Shown here: piece after piece, positions 18,766 to 27,691 of the stretch | Numbering within the stretch: position 1 is the stretch's first letter | How the letters are laid out: each line of letters opens with the position of its first letter | Made by a program: the position numbers and the translations under genes | The notes under the pieces: model-generated | The model's database searches: none | What the model saw: the letters and a program-made list of their open reading frames with translations, nothing else | Told to the model about the DNA's origin: nothing | Assembly (NCBI RefSeq): GCF_900109295.1 | Contig: NZ_FOIZ01000001.1 | Location: forward strand, 930,001-994,000 | Direction: 5' to 3' | DNA from: Cognatiyoonia koreensis | GTDB lineage: Bacteria; Pseudomonadota; Alphaproteobacteria; Rhodobacterales; Rhodobacteraceae | Length of the DNA stretch: 64,000 nucleotides

Positions 18766-19625
18766 CGGCGCGCGCCATACCTGATGTTGATGTAATTGGC
18801 GAAAATGATGACGGCTGCGCCAAGCACGACAAGCATGCTGAGCGGTTCGTTATAAAAGAACATCCCGATCAGCGCGATCGTGGGAAGCCGGACAAAATCA
18901 ATCGGCATGACGAAACTTGCCGGTGCCAGTGACAGGGCCGTCGTCAGGCAAAAATGCGCCGCAAGCCCAGCGATTCCGATCACGATAAGCCACGGGGCTG
19001 TGGTGGCGCTTGGCAAGGTGATGTCGCCGTCATAGCCCGCGCAAATCAATCCGAAGACGGCTTGCATCACGGTCAGGTAGAACATGATACAGGTGATGGA
19101 TGCGCTGCGCGTCAGCCGTCTGGTGAAAATCGCCGTCAAAGCGAAGAAAACCGCGCATCCCGCCGCAGACAGCAGCGCGGGGGTGATCGGACCGCTGCCG
19201 GGCTGGGCCACGAGCAGCACACCACAAAAGCCGAGAGCGGCGCTGAATGCCCCAATCCGTGTGATCCGTTCGCCAAGGATCAGGGGCGAGAGCAGAATGA
19301 CCCAGATCGGTGATGTGAATTCCAGCGCGAACAATTGCGCCAGCGGGATCAGGGGCAGGGCGTAGAACCAGAGGTTCTGGCCGACGAAATGCGTCAGATT
19401 GCGGGTAAAATGCAGCCCGATGGATACGCGGTTGATCTGGCTTAGCGTCCCTGCCGCCGCCCCGATTGCCAGCACGATAGCGATACCCGTGATGCTGCGA
19501 AACAGCATGATTTCAAAGGTATCGAGCGCAAAGCTTACCTGTCGTCCGGCAATCGTCATGGCCGAGAAAGAGATGATCGCGCCGATCATCCAGATCGCGG
19601 CACGTGTGGTTTCGGCAACCGGCAT
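18762..19625 (-). CDS. EamA/DMT-family transporter
   Basis: Second inner-membrane DMT transporter in the window, 287 residues, about ten helices in two EamA repeats. First repeat: AIWMIGAIISFSAMTIAGRQVSFAL with the RNLTHFVGQNLWFYAL motif; the end of that repeat, LEFTSPIWVILLSPLILGERI, is the typical EamA signature. The second repeat begins LLSAAGCAVFFALTAIFTRRL. It is a different subfamily from the copy at 16507. Divergent from the secreted protein gene at 19682 with only 56 bases between starts, so the two promoters overlap. Substrate not predictable. Confidence 0.87.
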   Translation of the reverse strand: MPVAETTRAAIWMIGAIISFSAMTIAGRQVSFALDTFEIMLFRSITGIAIVLAIGAAAGTLSQINRVSIGLHFTRNLTHFVGQNLWFYALPLIPLAQLFALEFTSPIWVILLSPLILGERITRIGAFSAALGFCGVLLVAQPGSGPITPALLSAAGCAVFFALTAIFTRRLTRSASITCIMFYLTVMQAVFGLICAGYDGDITLPSATTAPWLIVIGIAGLAAHFCLTTALSLAPASFVMPIDFVRLPTIALIGMFFYNEPLSMLVVLGAAVIIFANYINIRYGARR

Positions 19626-19681
19626 GTTTGTCAGATGGCCCCGGGCGTGTTTCAGTGGCGCAAGCCATACGGGAAATCACC

Positions 19682-20299
19682 ATGAAAGCAATGACATTAG
19701 CGGTGCTGATCGGCCTGCTTGCAAGTGCTGCCAGTGCCGATGATCTGGACCGGATCATGCAGTCCGCCAATCGCGCGTTCGACCGGATGCCGGTCTTGCA
19801 ACGTGTGGAAATGATTGCCGGGCGGTGTGGGGCCGATCAGACGGTCAATCCTGCGGTTGCCTATTGCACCAGTCAGAACACCATTTTTGCGTCTGATGCG
19901 GCCGCGACACGGCCCGAAACCGCGTATCTTTTGGCCCATACACTGGGCCATGCGGTGCAGGTCAATCACGGCGTTGCCGATGTCGCACTGGCCACCATCA
20001 ACGCCAATCGCGCCGACGAGGAGGCCCTGCGTGGCGATGTCACCCGGCAAGTCGAATGCATTGCTGGGGTCATTTATAGCCGTGCCGGTCTGCCATTGGT
20101 CGACCTGGCAGACTGGTTTTCGCGCGAACCGCTGACCGATTCCCATTGGGGCCGCGATCCGCTGAGCATTGGTCCAAAGGTCAGTATCGGGCTCGACGTG
20201 CGCAATCAATGGTTCGCGCGGGGCTATCGGGGGCAGATTGCGGATTGCGCCACGCCGCGCTTTGGGGCCGATTTGTTGATCGCCGCGTTCAAAGGGTAG
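19682..20299 (+). CDS. Secreted neutral zinc metallopeptidase-like protein with degenerate HExxH
   Basis: Exported protein of 205 residues, signal peptide MKAMTLAVLIGLLASAASA. The middle resembles the YpfJ-type putative neutral zinc metallopeptidases: AYLLAHTLGHAVQVNHG occupies the place of the zinc helix and RQVECIAGVIYSRAG that of the QADCxAG segment with the third ligand. Here the motif is HTLGH (residues 86-90), so both His are kept but the catalytic Glu is Thr, which predicts no proteolysis. Several Cys (49, 62, in VEC and ADC) could form disulfides. The chosen ATG is the one directly before the signal peptide. The family link is by eye only. Confidence 0.6.
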   Translation: MKAMTLAVLIGLLASAASADDLDRIMQSANRAFDRMPVLQRVEMIAGRCGADQTVNPAVAYCTSQNTIFASDAAATRPETAYLLAHTLGHAVQVNHGVADVALATINANRADEEALRGDVTRQVECIAGVIYSRAGLPLVDLADWFSREPLTDSHWGRDPLSIGPKVSIGLDVRNQWFARGYRGQIADCATPRFGADLLIAAFKG

Positions 20300-20455
20300 G
20301 TGGCGTCAGTCGATATGCCGGCGCCAAGACCGGCGATCACGTCAAGCCGTTTTGGTTGGTCGGGGTTGGTCCAGCCTTAGTGAATGGGCTGACTTCGGCC
20401 AATGTCGCAAGCTAGAGGGCAGCACAAAGAAGCGTGAGCCGCCAGAACCATCCGG

Positions 20456-22015
20456 TTATTCCCACTCGATCGTGCCGGGTGGTTTGGACGTGATGTCGTA
20501 GGTCACGCGGTTGATTCCCTGCACTTCGTTGATAATGCGGGTTGCTGTTTCACCGAGGAATTCATGGCTGAACGGATAGTAATCCGCTGTCATGCCGTCG
20601 ACCGAGGTGACCGCGCGCAATGCGCAGGCGAAATCGTAGGTCCGTCCGTCGCCCATCACGCCGACAGTGCGGACAGGCAGAATCGCAACAAAAGCCTGCC
20701 AGATGTCATCGTAGAGCCCGTGTTTGCGGATCTGGTCGATATAGACTGCGTCGGCGCGGCGCAGGATTTCGAGTTTCTCGCGTGTGATTTCGCCGGGACA
20801 ACGGATGGCAAGACCGGGGCCGGGGAACGGGTGGCGTCCGATAAAGGATTTTGGCAGGCCAAGTTCGGTGCCCAGCGCGCGGACTTCATCCTTGAAGAGT
20901 TCACGCAGCGGTTCGACCAGTTTCAGGCCCATCTTTTCGGGCAGACCGCCGACATTGTGGTGGCTTTTGATCGTAACGGATGGTCCACCGCTGAACGAGA
21001 CGGATTCGATCACGTCGGGATAGAGCGTTCCCTGTGCCAAGAACTCGGCACCTTCGATGTCGTTCGCGTATTTCTGGAAGACGTCGATGAACAGGCGGCC
21101 AATGATTTTTCGCTTTGTTTCCGGATCACTTACGCCGTCAAGTTCACCCAAGAACAGATCCTGTTCGTCCGCATGGATCAGCGCCATGTTGTAATTGTCG
21201 CGGAACATGGTCACGACTTCTTCCGCTTCACCTTGTCGCAGCAGGCCGTGGTCGACGAAGACGCAGGTCAGCTGGTCACCGATTGCTTCATGGATCAGCA
21301 CGGCGGCTACGGACGAATCGACGCCGCCGGAAAGCCCGCAAATGACTTTCTTGTCGCCAACCTGTTCGCGGATCGCCGCAATCGCCTGTTCGCGGTATGC
21401 CCCCATCGTCCAGTCGCCGGAAAAGCCCGCAAGCCGGACAAAGTTTTCATAGAGTTTTGCCCCGTTCGGTGTGTGGTGCACTTCGGGGTGGAACTGGACG
21501 GCATAGAAATTGCGGGACGTGTCCGCCGTAATTGCGAAAGGTGCGTTTGGCGAGGTGCCGTAAACTGCAAAACCCGGAGCGATTTCAGAGACATGGTCGC
21601 CATGGCTCATCCAGACTTGTTCCCTGTCTGTCAGGAACCAGCCGTCCAGCAATGGCAGCTTGTCTTTTGGTGTCACATAGGCGCGCCCGAATTCGGCAGT
21701 GCCATGGCCGCGTTCCACTTTGCCGCCAAGGCATTGCATCATCACCTGCTGCCCGTAGCAGATCCCGAGAATCGGGACACCCATATCGAAGACCGACATC
21801 GGTGGGCGCGGTGAGTCCGGTGCGATGACCGATGCGGGACCGCCTGAAAAGATCACGGCCTTGGGGGCGAATTCCTTGAGGAACGCGTCTGTCACATTCT
21901 GATAGGGGTGGATTTCGCAATAGACCGAAAGTTCGCGCAGGCGGCGGGCAATCAGCTGTGTGACCTGGCTGCCGAAATCAATGATCAGCAGGCGTTCGTG
22001 TTCGTGTGTATCCAT
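20456..22015 (-). CDS. guaA: GMP synthase (glutamine-hydrolysing)
   Basis: Amidates XMP to GMP using glutamine and ATP. 519 residues, normal. The N-terminal class I amidotransferase has [17 protein letters not shown], the nucleophile Cys86 in [10 protein letters not shown], and [11 protein letters not shown] with the His-Glu pair. The ATP-pyrophosphatase domain has the PP-loop [16 protein letters not shown]. The C-terminal dimer domain ends [18 protein letters not shown], the near-universal GuaA terminus. Single gene; upstream 135 bases divergent from the MttB-family gene. A hpt gene for purine salvage lies 6 kb away. Confidence 0.97.
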   Translation of the reverse strand: MDTHEHERLLIIDFGSQVTQLIARRLRELSVYCEIHPYQNVTDAFLKEFAPKAVIFSGGPASVIAPDSPRPPMSVFDMGVPILGICYGQQVMMQCLGGKVERGHGTAEFGRAYVTPKDKLPLLDGWFLTDREQVWMSHGDHVSEIAPGFAVYGTSPNAPFAITADTSRNFYAVQFHPEVHHTPNGAKLYENFVRLAGFSGDWTMGAYREQAIAAIREQVGDKKVICGLSGGVDSSVAAVLIHEAIGDQLTCVFVDHGLLRQGEAEEVVTMFRDNYNMALIHADEQDLFLGELDGVSDPETKRKIIGRLFIDVFQKYANDIEGAEFLAQGTLYPDVIESVSFSGGPSVTIKSHHNVGGLPEKMGLKLVEPLRELFKDEVRALGTELGLPKSFIGRHPFPGPGLAIRCPGEITREKLEILRRADAVYIDQIRKHGLYDDIWQAFVAILPVRTVGVMGDGRTYDFACALRAVTSVDGMTADYYPFSHEFLGETATRIINEVQGINRVTYDITSKPPGTIEWE

Positions 22016-22150
22016 GTGCTCAGTTAAGGCGGATCATTGGGGGGTGCAAGGCGGCTCATGTCGCTTTCGCGCCTCAAAGGGCGTTTGCTGCGCACCGGAC
22101 GGGTTCGCTAAGGCGTATCACACGCACAAAGGTTTCAGCGGAGTGTCGCC

Positions 22151-23701
22151 ATGTCAGAAGCAGCAGTCAAAGCCGGTCGTCGCGGGCGCGGAGGAGGCGG
22201 GGCGGCCCGCCGTGCAGAGCGCACGGCTGTCAGCATCGAGACAGCGAAGTATATTTCGCGCAATATCCCAAACTACGAGGTTCTGGATGACGCCGCGCTG
22301 GACCTGATTGAAATCAACGCCGAGACGATTCTGGCTGAAATCGGGGTCAACTTTGTTGATAACCCCGAAGCGCTTGAACGCTGGAAAGCCGCCGGTGCGG
22401 AAATCGATGGCGAGCGCGTGCGCATCCCGCGCGGATTGGCCCGCAAGCTGTGTAGCACGGCACCCGCCACATATACCCAGCACGCCCGAAATCCCGAACG
22501 CAGCGTTGTCGTGGGTGGCAAGAACCTCGTCCTCGCTCCGGTCTACGGCCCGCCGTTTGTGCGCGATGCCGAAGGTGGTCGCCGCTATGCAACGATGGCG
22601 GATTTCGAGAAGTTCGTGAAGCTGGGCTATATGTCAAAGTGGCTGCACCATTCGGGCGGCACCGTCTGCGAGCCGACGGACGTGGCGGTGAACAAGCGCC
22701 ATCTGGATATGCTGCTGACCCACATGATTTATAGCGACAAGCCGTTCATGGGGTCTGTTACCGAACCTTCCCGCGCGCAGGATTCCATCGAGATGTGCGA
22801 AATTCTGTTCGGCAAGGATTTCGTGCGCGACAACACTGTGATGACGTCGCTGATCAACATCAACTCGCCCCTGACATTTGATTCCATCATGATGGGTGCG
22901 CTTGAGGTGTTTGCGAAAAACAATCAGGCGAGCATCATCAGCCCGTTTATCGTCGGCGGCGCGATGGCCCCTGTGACGATTGCCGGCACGCTGACGCAGG
23001 TTTACGCAGAGGTTTTGGCTGGCATCGCATATGCGCAGATCATCAGACCCGGCGCGCCGGTAGTCTTTGGAACGTTTGTGACTTCGATCGACATGAATTC
23101 CGGCGCACCGACATTCGGAACGCCCGAGGCATCGCACATCACGTATGGGGCAGGGCAGCTTGCCCGCCGGCTTGGCGTGCCTTATCGCAGCGCGGGATCA
23201 TTCTGTGGATCAAAGCTGCCTGACGCGCAGGCGGCTTATGAAACGGCGAACAGCTTGCAGATGGGCCTGTTATCCGGTGTCAATTTCATGCTTCACGCCT
23301 GTGGCTGGCTGGAGGGCGGTCTGGTCGCATCCTTCGAGAAATTCGTGATGGATGCGGACCAGCTTGGGACGCTGCACCAGTTTGCCAAGGGCGTCGACCT
23401 GTCCGAAAACGGGCAGGCGATGGACGCCATCGAAGAGGTCGGCCCAGGTGGGCACTATCTTGGTTGCGCCCATACGCAGGCGAACTTCAAATCGGCGTTC
23501 TGGCGGTCTGACGTGTTTGACTACAAACCGTTCGAGACCTGGGACGAAGAGGGTGCACGCGACACCCAGATGTTAGCCACGGCCCGCGTTGCGCGGATGC
23601 TTGACACCTATCAGCAACCGCCGCTTGATCCCGAAATTGAAGCAAGGCTGCGGGCCTATGTTGCCGACAAGAAGGCAAGCATGCCCGATAGCTTTACCTG
23701 A
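22151..23701 (+). CDS. Trimethylamine methyltransferase (MttB)-family protein, no pyrrolysine
   Basis: Predicted corrinoid-dependent methyltransferase of the MttB superfamily (COG5598), 516 residues, cytosolic. The start has an Arg/Gly-rich tail (KAGRRGRGGGGAARRAER), then the TIM-barrel body with segments such as ILAEIGVNFVDNPEALE, LHHSGGTVCEPTDVAVNKRH, SLININSPLTFDSIMMGALE and SPFIVGGAMAPVTIAGTLTQ. The reading frame is continuous without an internal TAG, so this is the non-pyrrolysine branch, whose characterised members demethylate glycine betaine and other quaternary amines rather than trimethylamine. No corrinoid protein gene is adjacent. It ends in an eight-base convergent overlap with the next gene. 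Confidence 0.85.
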   Translation: MSEAAVKAGRRGRGGGGAARRAERTAVSIETAKYISRNIPNYEVLDDAALDLIEINAETILAEIGVNFVDNPEALERWKAAGAEIDGERVRIPRGLARKLCSTAPATYTQHARNPERSVVVGGKNLVLAPVYGPPFVRDAEGGRRYATMADFEKFVKLGYMSKWLHHSGGTVCEPTDVAVNKRHLDMLLTHMIYSDKPFMGSVTEPSRAQDSIEMCEILFGKDFVRDNTVMTSLININSPLTFDSIMMGALEVFAKNNQASIISPFIVGGAMAPVTIAGTLTQVYAEVLAGIAYAQIIRPGAPVVFGTFVTSIDMNSGAPTFGTPEASHITYGAGQLARRLGVPYRSAGSFCGSKLPDAQAAYETANSLQMGLLSGVNFMLHACGWLEGGLVASFEKFVMDADQLGTLHQFAKGVDLSENGQAMDAIEEVGPGGHYLGCAHTQANFKSAFWRSDVFDYKPFETWDEEGARDTQMLATARVARMLDTYQQPPLDPEIEARLRAYVADKKASMPDSFT

Positions 23702-23996
23702 TGGTCCTGCGCCGGTGCGTCGCCTCGAACAGGCGCGCTTCGGCCATGATGGCGATCAGCAGATCAATGTGCGTGGCATAGGAATACGCCGCGTCTTGCA
23801 GTTCCCGTTTTTCATTCATTTCCGCTTCGAGGTCGGACAGGCGCAGCAATGCTTCGCCCGTGCGTGGAATGACGGCTGATTTCAAAGCGCGCGGCAGGTC
23901 GCGTTCACGGCGGTAGTCGTCCAGACCGAAGCGGGCGGCCCGCACGAGCAGTTTCGGGCGCTGCAGTTTTCCGATCAGGGCAGTGATATCGAGCAT
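23694..23996 (-). CDS. Small conserved protein, DUF6477-like
   Basis: 100-residue cytosolic protein from ATG at 23996. The sequence MLDITALIGKLQRPKLLVRAARFGLDDYRR and the Arg-rich remainder (LPRALKS, GEALLRLSDLEAEMNEKRELQDAAYSYATHIDLLIAIMAEARL) match my memory of a Rhodobacteraceae family annotated DUF6477, usually next to the DUF6456 regulator as here. Mostly alpha helical by composition. No function is known to me. An upstream extension of the frame to 24044 lacks similarity and a ribosome site. Confidence 0.7.
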   Translation of the reverse strand: MLDITALIGKLQRPKLLVRAARFGLDDYRRERDLPRALKSAVIPRTGEALLRLSDLEAEMNEKRELQDAAYSYATHIDLLIAIMAEARLFEATHRRRTIR

Positions 23997-24140
23997 GTCG
24001 TTTCCTTTGTGGCGATTCGTGATGTGTTCGCCGCAACATGGCACATCCTTTGGTTGTGTTGCGTCATCGCGCTTTCCTCCGCGCGGTCCCCCCCAAAATG
24101 GTTAACCAAATTCCGTCAGGGTCTTGTGGTCAAGTCGTTG

Positions 24141-24155
24141 TTAACACTTCGGTAA
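24141..24155. promoter_or_regulatory. CtrA-like half-matching site upstream of the GafA-like gene
   Basis: TTAA-CACTTCG-GTAA fits the TTAA-N7-TTAA consensus of the response regulator CtrA with one mismatch in the second half. It lies about 80 bases before the ATG at 24236. A perfect palindrome TGGTTAACCA sits nearby at 24099-24108. CtrA is known to act upstream of gene transfer agent activation in Rhodobacter; binding here is inference. Confidence 0.35.
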
Positions 24156-24235
24156 GAATGCACGCATAGGTTGCGTGGGTGCTTTTCGGTCCCGCTGGGG
24201 GACAGATATCGCACGGATAGAGGGGCTGTATTGCT

Positions 24236-25339
24236 ATGCAGGGTGATTGTGATCGGAGAACCTTTGGGTTTCCCGCATGGGTTCCTGATTGTGTGACGCA
24301 TTATTTGGCGCACACGATCGCTGGCCAATCCATTCGGGCGCTCGCGCGCGAGAAAGCCTGCCACCCCTCGACAATCTTGCGACAGGTTCGCCGGACTGAA
24401 GCGCGTCGGGACGATCCGCTGGTCGATGCCGCATTAAGGGCATTGATCCCGGACCCTGTATTGGGTCCTTCACACTCCCAAAAGGAACGAAACACTATGT
24501 CGACCCCAAATGTCATCCCGCATGTGATGCCGATGAAGGAAGTATTGAATCAAACACGTATTGATCGCGAGGCATTGCTGGCCCTACGTCGTCTGAGCGA
24601 ACCACGGGCCGTGCTGGCTGTGGCCCGTGATATGGATACCGCCGTTATTGTGCGTGAGGATGCGTCCGGTGCCTCGTTGCGCACGGCTGTCGTGGACCGC
24701 GATATCGCGCAGGCCATGGCCTTGAAATCCTGGATCACTTGCAACACCCCCGATGCCCGGGTTGTGCGGTATTTCATCACAAATCAGGGCCGTGCAGAGC
24801 TGCGCCGCCTGACCGCCGAAGAGGAAAACCGCGCAAACGGATTCCACAAGGCCGGGCATGACAAGCGTGATGCCAGCCATGCCTGGGATCTGCGTGACGA
24901 TGCGGGTAGTGCAAACCGTTATGTTGTCACTGAAAGCCCGTTGATCGGTCTTGCCCGCCGCAAGGACAGGGATGGTCAACATTTCCTAAACAAGGATCAG
25001 GTCGCCGCTGGTGAACGTCTGCGTCAGGATTATGAGCTTGCCCAGATCAGCCTTGTCGATCCGGACAACTGGCAGACCGATATTCACGAGAAGATCGCGC
25101 CTGCGCCCAAGGGCGTGGCAGACGCAAAGGCGCGCGTCATTGCCGCCTTGGCTGATCTTGGCCCCGGGCTTGGTGACGTTGTTCTGCGATGCTGTTGCCT
25201 TCTGGAAGGCATGGAGAAGGCCGAGAAGTCCTTGGGCTGGTCGTCGCGGTCAGGTAAGATCGTGCTGCGCATCGCGCTGACGCGCCTGATCCGCCACTAC
25301 AAGGACGCGCATGGTGCGTTCGGGCCGCTGATCGGTTAA
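24236..25339 (+). CDS. GafA-like transcriptional regulator (HTH plus DUF6456), probable gene transfer agent activator
   Basis: Putative activator of gene transfer agent expression. 367 residues. The N-terminal ~70 residues contain a helix-turn-helix (GQSIRALAREKACHPSTILRQVRR); residues about 88-367 match the DUF6456 type, ending in a second HTH-like segment EKSLGWSSRSGKIVLRIALTRLIRHYKD that resembles sigma region 4. This arrangement is that of Rhodobacter GafA, whose halves are separate genes (gafY, gafZ) in Caulobacter. The family call is from memory of those proteins, not from a search. GAGGGG lies 10 bases before the ATG. A second ribosome site and in-frame ATG (24497) lie at the domain junction. 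No GTA structural genes are in the window. Confidence 0.65.
   Translation: MQGDCDRRTFGFPAWVPDCVTHYLAHTIAGQSIRALAREKACHPSTILRQVRRTEARRDDPLVDAALRALIPDPVLGPSHSQKERNTMSTPNVIPHVMPMKEVLNQTRIDREALLALRRLSEPRAVLAVARDMDTAVIVREDASGASLRTAVVDRDIAQAMALKSWITCNTPDARVVRYFITNQGRAELRRLTAEEENRANGFHKAGHDKRDASHAWDLRDDAGSANRYVVTESPLIGLARRKDRDGQHFLNKDQVAAGERLRQDYELAQISLVDPDNWQTDIHEKIAPAPKGVADAKARVIAALADLGPGLGDVVLRCCCLLEGMEKAEKSLGWSSRSGKIVLRIALTRLIRHYKDAHGAFGPLIG
24451..24499 (+). promoter_or_regulatory. Internal hairpin, Shine-Dalgarno and ATG inside the GafA-like gene
   Basis: GGACCC-TGTATT-GGGTCC (24451-24468) is a perfect 6-bp hairpin; AAAGGA at 24481-24486 follows, then ATG at 24497, in frame with the long reading frame and ten bases from the AAAGGA. 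The encoded linker (IPDPVLGPSHSQKERNT) is polar and between two domains. Together these look like an intergenic region read through in frame, allowing a separate C-terminal product. Confidence 0.5.
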
Positions 25340-25347
25340 TTCTGCGC

Positions 25348-25397
25348 GTTTTGCGCTTGGCCACGGGGGGCAGGCGCAAAACATGCAGTTTGTGCAT
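25348..25397. repeat. Two adjacent inverted repeats between the GafA-like gene and lipA
   Basis: GTTTTGCGC (25348-25356) and GCGCAAAAC (25374-25382) form a 9-bp inverted repeat around a 17-base spacer. It is followed at once by ATGCA-GTTTG-TGCAT (25383-25397). No T-tract follows, so a terminator is doubtful; an operator or an mRNA structure in the lipA leader is possible. Confidence 0.4.
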
Positions 25398-25478
25398 TCC
25401 TGTCATGCGCGGCACCTTGACCGTTGGACTTTTGCCTTCCCCAGAGTTAGCTAGGAGACACCCAAGACGGAGTCTTTG

Positions 25479-26432
25479 ATGTCTACCCGTGATCTGAAAA
25501 TTCCGGCGCAACGCCATCCTGAAAAGCAGAAGCGTCCTGACGCGCCACAGCCCAAGAAACCGGATTGGATCAGGGTCAAGGCCCCGACCTCGCAAGGCTA
25601 CAAGGACACGCACAAGATCATGCGTGACAACAAGCTGGTTACCGTATGCGAGGAAGCCGGCTGTCCGAACGTCGGTGAGTGCTGGTCGCAGGGTCATGCT
25701 ACGATGATGATCATGGGCGAGGTTTGCACCCGTGCCTGCACGTTCTGCAATATCGCGACGGGCAAACCGCCGGAGGCGCTGGACGTCTTTGAACCAGGTC
25801 GCGTGGCTGACGCCGTCAAGAAGCTTGGCTTGAAGCACGTGGTTATCACGTCGGTCGACCGCGATGATGTCGAGGACGGTGGCGCGGAGCATTTCGCACA
25901 AACCATTCGTGCGGTGCGCCGTCAAAGCCCCGGCACCACGATCGAAATTCTCACACCCGATTTCATCCGCTGCGATCCAAGTGTGCTGGAGATCGTCGTC
26001 GCGGCCAAACCGGATGTCTTTAACCACAACCTAGAAACGGTTCCCGGCCTTTACCCCGAAGTGCGCCCCGGTGCGCGCTATTTCCATTCGCTGCGCTTGT
26101 TGCAGCGGGTGAAAGAAATCGATCCGACAATGTTTACCAAATCGGGCATCATGGTTGGATTGGGAGAAGACAAGCAGGCCGTGACCCAGGTGATGGAAGA
26201 CATGCGCGCGGCTGATATCGATTTCCTGACCATTGGACAGTATCTGCAGCCGACGCCAAAGCATCACAAGGTCGATCGCTTTGTCACGCCGGAAGAATTC
26301 AAAGCCTACGAAAAGACCGCCTTTAACAAAGGGTTCCTGATGGTGTCGGCCACGCCTTTGACGCGGTCGTCATACCATGCTGGCGATGATTTTGCCCGGT
26401 TGCGTGCGGCCCGTCTTGCAAAGGCGAATTAA
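25479..26432 (+). CDS. lipA: Lipoyl synthase
   Basis: Radical SAM enzyme that inserts two sulfurs into protein-bound octanoyl groups to make lipoyl cofactor. 317 residues from ATG at 25479 (GGAG six bases upstream); the TTG three bases before was not used. Both iron-sulfur sites are intact: the auxiliary cluster cysteines 57, 62 and 68 ([12 protein letters not shown]) and the radical SAM CxxxCxxC at 83, 87 and 90 (CTRACTFC). The C-terminal RSSYHA serine ligand motif is present. The stop overlaps the convergent EAL gene stop by three bases (TTAA shared). Confidence 0.97.
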   Translation: MSTRDLKIPAQRHPEKQKRPDAPQPKKPDWIRVKAPTSQGYKDTHKIMRDNKLVTVCEEAGCPNVGECWSQGHATMMIMGEVCTRACTFCNIATGKPPEALDVFEPGRVADAVKKLGLKHVVITSVDRDDVEDGGAEHFAQTIRAVRRQSPGTTIEILTPDFIRCDPSVLEIVVAAKPDVFNHNLETVPGLYPEVRPGARYFHSLRLLQRVKEIDPTMFTKSGIMVGLGEDKQAVTQVMEDMRAADIDFLTIGQYLQPTPKHHKVDRFVTPEEFKAYEKTAFNKGFLMVSATPLTRSSYHAGDDFARLRAARLAKAN

Positions 26433-27523
26433 ATCACCGACCGGCTTGGAAACTGGATCACGTTCTGCGTGCCTGCCGACATGATCCTGTTGATCTGGTC
26501 CGCGGCCGGGGCGGGGCGCGCGTAAAGGAACCCTTGCCCCAGGCGGACCCCCAGCTTTCGCAATGCTTTGTGTTCTTCCGGCTGTTCCACCCCTTCGGCA
26601 ATCAGAAAGGCCGTTTCCTGCGAGGCGAAGTAGACCAGTGCGCTGGCCAGTGATTGCTTGGCCGTGTCGAGGTGGATGTCCATCACCAGGCGTCTGTCGA
26701 GCTTCATCACGTTCGGTTTTAACCGCAAGATCGTGTTCAGACCGGAATAGCCCGCGCCGACGTCGTCAATCGCAATTCTGATCCGTCGTTTGCGCAACAC
26801 ATCGGGTGTGCGCATCAGTTCTGCTGTGTTCGCGATTTCCTGATGTTCCGTCAATTCGATGATCACGCGGTCAGCAGGTGCATGGCGCAGCGCCATGAGA
26901 AACGCAGGTGCCGCGACGGTGGCTGGTGAGACGTTGACCGAAAGGTAGATCGGTGCCGGAATTTCAGGAAGGATGTCCAACGCGCGTTCGATTGCCGCGA
27001 TTTCAAGCGCGACCTGCATGTTTGCGCGTCCCGCCTGTGCAAACCACCATTCGACACTGTGATTGCCCGGCGCGTTGAAGCGGCTAAGCGCCTCGACAGC
27101 ACGAACAGTGCGAGAACTGAGCGACACGATCGGTTGCAGATAGATGTTCAACCCGCCCTGATGGATCACCCCGTTCATTTGCCGTTCGAGCGTGTATTTG
27201 TTGTGATAGTCCTTTTGTTCTTTGTTGATCGCATGCTGTGCGAGTTCGGCAAACATGCGCACCACTTCAAGATCGCGTGCGCTCAATGTCGGGATGGCCT
27301 GATGCGCGAAGCAGGTGAAAACACCGTAAAGCTGACCGTCCGCGTGGTGGATTGGCACGCAGATCAATGCCCCGATTTCAGCATCCCGATAGAACTGCAC
27401 CCTTTCGAGCGCTGGAAACATGGCTGTATCTGGAACCAGTTGGGGCAAATCGCCGCCGATGAACTGTGCGCAGAGCATTTCACGCAGCGGGTGGATTGCA
27501 CCGGGATAAAGGAAACCGGCCAT
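26429..27523 (-). CDS. GAF(truncated)-EAL domain protein, c-di-GMP phosphodiesterase type; 5' part cut off by a TAA
   Basis: Cyclic di-GMP phosphodiesterase-type protein. The intact frame from ATG 27523 gives 364 residues: the later part of a GAF domain ([26 protein letters not shown]), then an EAL domain with [47 protein letters not shown] and [24 protein letters not shown]. Most metal and substrate residues are kept; the loop DDVGAGYS replaces the common DDFGTGYS. In the same frame, 46 further codons with a good start lie upstream of a TAA at 27551-27553, so the gene has lost its natural N-terminus. GGGG sits nine bases before the 27523 ATG, so reinitiation could still yield an EAL protein. 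Confidence 0.75.
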   Translation of the reverse strand: MAGFLYPGAIHPLREMLCAQFIGGDLPQLVPDTAMFPALERVQFYRDAEIGALICVPIHHADGQLYGVFTCFAHQAIPTLSARDLEVVRMFAELAQHAINKEQKDYHNKYTLERQMNGVIHQGGLNIYLQPIVSLSSRTVRAVEALSRFNAPGNHSVEWWFAQAGRANMQVALEIAAIERALDILPEIPAPIYLSVNVSPATVAAPAFLMALRHAPADRVIIELTEHQEIANTAELMRTPDVLRKRRIRIAIDDVGAGYSGLNTILRLKPNVMKLDRRLVMDIHLDTAKQSLASALVYFASQETAFLIAEGVEQPEEHKALRKLGVRLGQGFLYARPAPAADQINRIMSAGTQNVIQFPSRSVI

Positions 27524-27550
27524 GTTTTCGGCCCCGCAGACGCGCCGGAA

Positions 27551-27691
27551 TTAGACCGCATCGTCCTTGATTTCAGAGATGTACACGACATCCATGCCCA
27601 GGTGCGTACGCACTGACTGCATTGCTTCGGTGATGACGATGTCGGGGTCAGAAATGGTTGTCGCTGAAGAAAACGCTGACAATTTCGACAT
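27551..27691 (-). pseudogene. 5' fragment of the GAF-EAL gene, ended by an in-frame TAA
   Basis: From ATG at 27691, with AAGG seven bases upstream, the frame reads MSKLSAFSSATTISDPDIV and continues through LGMDVVYISEIKDDAV to TAA at 27551-27553, 46 residues. After the stop, [17 protein letters not shown] continues in the same frame into the downstream GAF-EAL ORF. GMDVVYISE is the normal first strand of a GAF domain, so both pieces belong to one gene interrupted by a single nonsense codon. Sequencing error is the other explanation. Confidence 0.75.

Noticed and set aside
20334..20399. 21-codon ORF after the metallopeptidase-like gene
   Set aside because: No ribosome site at a proper distance and no protein-like pattern.
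20564..21814. 416-codon plus-strand frame opposite guaA
   Set aside because: guaA is certain on the minus strand; the antisense frame has no recognisable domain or ribosome site.
24099..24108. TGGTTAACCA palindrome as a full CtrA site
   Set aside because: It has only one TTAA core and no second half at seven bases; mentioned only as a neighbour of the better candidate.
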